From NCBI GenBank assembly GCA_019417865.1, contig DYCW01000329.1:1-5268 (forward strand): 5,268 nt of DNA, written 5' to 3'. Of this stretch, positions 3,939 through 5,268 are shown piece by piece. The notes beneath the pieces were generated by a model. It searched no databases and had not been told where the DNA came from. It saw only the letters and a list, made by a program, of their open reading frames with translations. A program made the position numbers and the translations under genes. The stretch comes from Ruminococcus sp. (GTDB lineage Bacteria; Bacillota; Clostridia; Oscillospirales; Ruminococcaceae). The first letter of the stretch is position 1. The number at the start of each line of letters is the position of its first letter.

Positions 3939-4854
3939 ATTGTGATGAACAACGCATACCTTGATAAAGGTCATGCGTTTTTTGATAGGATGCAATGGCA
4001 TTCAGTACACTGCATTTGTTACGACTCCAGAGAGGTGCGATCAGTGTACGAGCATCGCCATCACCAGTGAGACGTTCGATTACAGTTTCCGGCGGGAAAT
4101 AGGTGAGCTGTTCTGCCACCAGTGCCACATATTCTGTCTGTGTGAGCGGTTGGATTTGTCCATTTTGATACCATGTTTCCAAAAGTGTTCCCCGAATGAT
4201 ATGCAGAAGCTGTAATTTGACCGCATCTGGATGCAGTTTTCCAAGCTGTATTGCATTATCCAGCATCTGTTCCGTTGTTTCTTGCGGAAGACCATTGATT
4301 AAATGGACACAAATGCGAATTCGACGTTTTCGCAGGGCGGCAAATGCACGCAAGAAAACATCATTATTATAACAGCGGTTGATGAGCGTCGCAGTTTTGG
4401 GTTGAAAGGTCTGCAAGCCTAGTTCTACTGTGAGAACGGTGCGTTGAGAAAGTTCTTCTAAGTAATCCAACACCGGTTCCGGCAGACAGTCTGGACGAGT
4501 GCCGATGGAAAGTCCAATGACATCCGGCTGTTGCAGAGCGGTTTCATAGCATTGCTGTAAATAGGCAAGGGGAGCATAGGTGTTCGTATGTGCCTGAAAA
4601 TAGGCGATGAGTTTTGCCTGCGGAAACTTTTTGTGAATGCGTTCTCGTTCTGCCTGAATTTGCTCGGCAATGCTGCCAGTATGTGTGAAATAACCACTTC
4701 CACCGTCGCAAAAAATACACCCTCCGGTTCCTTTTGTACCGTCCAGATTGGGACAGGAGAAACCGCCGTCTACCACGGCTTTCATCACACGGCATTGAAA
4801 CAGGGTCTTATCATAATCAAATCTTGCATAATAACGTCTTCCACCGTCCCACAT
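3937..4854 (-). CDS. ytqA: TIGR01212/YtqA-YhcC family radical SAM protein
   Basis: A 305-residue cytoplasmic radical SAM enzyme, full length for the family. The [4Fe-4S]/SAM-binding cysteines are C34, C46 and C49 in CPNLDG...GGCIFC, the wide C-x11-C-x2-C spacing characteristic of this family rather than the usual CX3CX2C. Other family signatures are IGTRPDCL (117-124), VELGLQTF (143-150), HLINGLPQET (184-193), KLQLLHIIRGTLL (213-225) and the C-terminal LTGDGDARTLIAPLWSRNK (262-280). In Bacillus subtilis the YtqA protein (MnmL) has been implicated in tRNA wobble-uridine modification, converting cmnm5(s2)U towards nm5(s2)U. The same role here is inference by family; the methylase partner YtqB/MnmM is not in the window. 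GGGAGAG (4870-4864) lies 9 nt before ATG 4854, inside the end of the upstream gene. The gap to that gene's stop is 3 nt, so translational coupling is likely. The stop overlaps the T-tract of the shared terminator. Confidence 0.9.
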   Translation of the reverse strand: MWDGGRRYYARFDYDKTLFQCRVMKAVVDGGFSCPNLDGTKGTGGCIFCDGGSGYFTHTGSIAEQIQAERERIHKKFPQAKLIAYFQAHTNTYAPLAYLQQCYETALQQPDVIGLSIGTRPDCLPEPVLDYLEELSQRTVLTVELGLQTFQPKTATLINRCYNNDVFLRAFAALRKRRIRICVHLINGLPQETTEQMLDNAIQLGKLHPDAVKLQLLHIIRGTLLETWYQNGQIQPLTQTEYVALVAEQLTYFPPETVIERLTGDGDARTLIAPLWSRNKCSVLNAIASYQKTHDLYQGMRCSSQ

Positions 4855-4857
4855 GGA

Positions 4858-5253
4858 TTAAAACTCTCCCATATAGGCATCATATTCTTGGAGAAATTCC
4901 ATCAAGGTGTTTCCAAAGAAAAGCATATCTTCTACATCCGTTGAACAGGCATCTATGGAGAAATAATGACCGTTTCGGTCAAATCCGTACAAGTCCCCGC
5001 CCAGATTTGTACCGAAAATACAGCAATCAGGAAAATAGGTGTTGAGTTCATAGTCTGTGTTGATTTTTATCAATTTTTCTAATGGATATAGGTGTACATA
5101 TAGATTTTTTCCAACACAGCCTTCTCCGCCGTTGTGTCTGTGCATGAATGTTAAGTATTCTTCTGGCAGTGGAATACCATTTACTTCTGTAATTTGAAAA
5201 TCTGTTGGGGTGCGAAATTCAAATTCTTGAAATAGTGCTTTGCTTTCCTGCAT
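4858..5253 (-). CDS. SMI1/KNR4 (SUKH-1-like) family protein
   Basis: A 131-residue soluble protein with SUKH-type features: LPEEYLTFMHRHNGGEG (29-45), the IPLPEEYLxFMxxxNGG hallmark; YPLEKLIKIN (56-65); and FGTNLGGDLYGFDRNG (80-95), followed by YFSIDACSTDVEDMLFFGNTLMEFLQEY. Many SUKH proteins are immunity proteins of contact-dependent or polymorphic toxin systems; others are stand-alone and uncharacterised. No toxin gene is visible, but the upstream side is outside the window. It is the first gene of the visible operon and ends 3 nt before the radical SAM gene. AGGAGG lies at 5267-5262, 8 nt before ATG 5253, so the start is well supported and the gene complete. The promoter would be beyond position 5268. 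Confidence 0.82.
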   Translation of the reverse strand: MQESKALFQEFEFRTPTDFQITEVNGIPLPEEYLTFMHRHNGGEGCVGKNLYVHLYPLEKLIKINTDYELNTYFPDCCIFGTNLGGDLYGFDRNGHYFSIDACSTDVEDMLFFGNTLMEFLQEYDAYMGEF

Positions 5254-5261
5254 GGTGGATA

Positions 5262-5267
5262 CCTCCT
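5262..5267 (-). promoter_or_regulatory. Ribosome binding site of the SMI1/KNR4-like gene
   Basis: The - strand reads AGGAGG, 8 nt upstream of the ATG, and fixes the start of the last gene despite its position at the window edge. Confidence 0.85.
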
Positions 5268-5268
5268 G

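Overview
The window looks like one contig from a low-to-mid GC, anaerobic, gut-type Firmicute (Clostridia; an Oscillospiraceae/Ruminococcus-like host is my inference). The support is a monomeric group-B-type [FeFe] hydrogenase, strong AGGAGG ribosome binding sites, TTGACA promoters with 17-nt spacers, and compact hairpin-plus-T terminators. The first 26 bases are not genomic: they are the 3' part of the Illumina Nextera read-1 transposase adapter. The left edge is therefore an assembly end and the first gene is truncated there.

Layout. (1) Positions 27-1147, + strand: the C-terminal part of a PEP-synthase/PEP-utilising-enzyme-like protein whose swivelling domain lacks the expected catalytic histidine; a probable terminator follows. 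(2) Positions 1237-2889, + strand: a self-contained single-gene hydrogenase unit with a near-consensus promoter, a dyad over the -10 and predicted start, a 491-aa [FeFe] hydrogenase and a strong terminator. (3) Positions 2890-3938: about 1 kb without a normal gene. It is not empty. A consensus promoter at 3076-3109 and a terminator at 3901-3938 bound a predicted transcript of about 0.82 kb. Its first two thirds are rich in hairpins and alternative pairings. Its last third is a phased series, about every 51-60 nt, of one imperfect element: a Shine-Dalgarno-like purine run, then TGAGTCC, then usually ATG. Each start opens only a tiny frame (2-20 codons). I do not recognise this RNA; it is the best candidate here for something undescribed. 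(4) Positions 3937-5268, - strand: a two-gene operon of a SUKH/SMI1-KNR4-like protein followed 3 nt later by a TIGR01212/YtqA-type radical SAM protein. It converges on the orphan transcript and shares the terminator hairpin.

Working together. The hydrogenase fits fermentative disposal or sensing of electrons as H2. The PEP-utilising protein has no visible functional link to it. The radical SAM gene is probably a tRNA-modification enzyme, and its tight coupling to a SUKH gene is the only clear operon. The orphan RNA has its own promoter and terminator and no co-transcribed normal-sized gene, so it probably acts as an RNA, as a producer of tiny peptides, or both.
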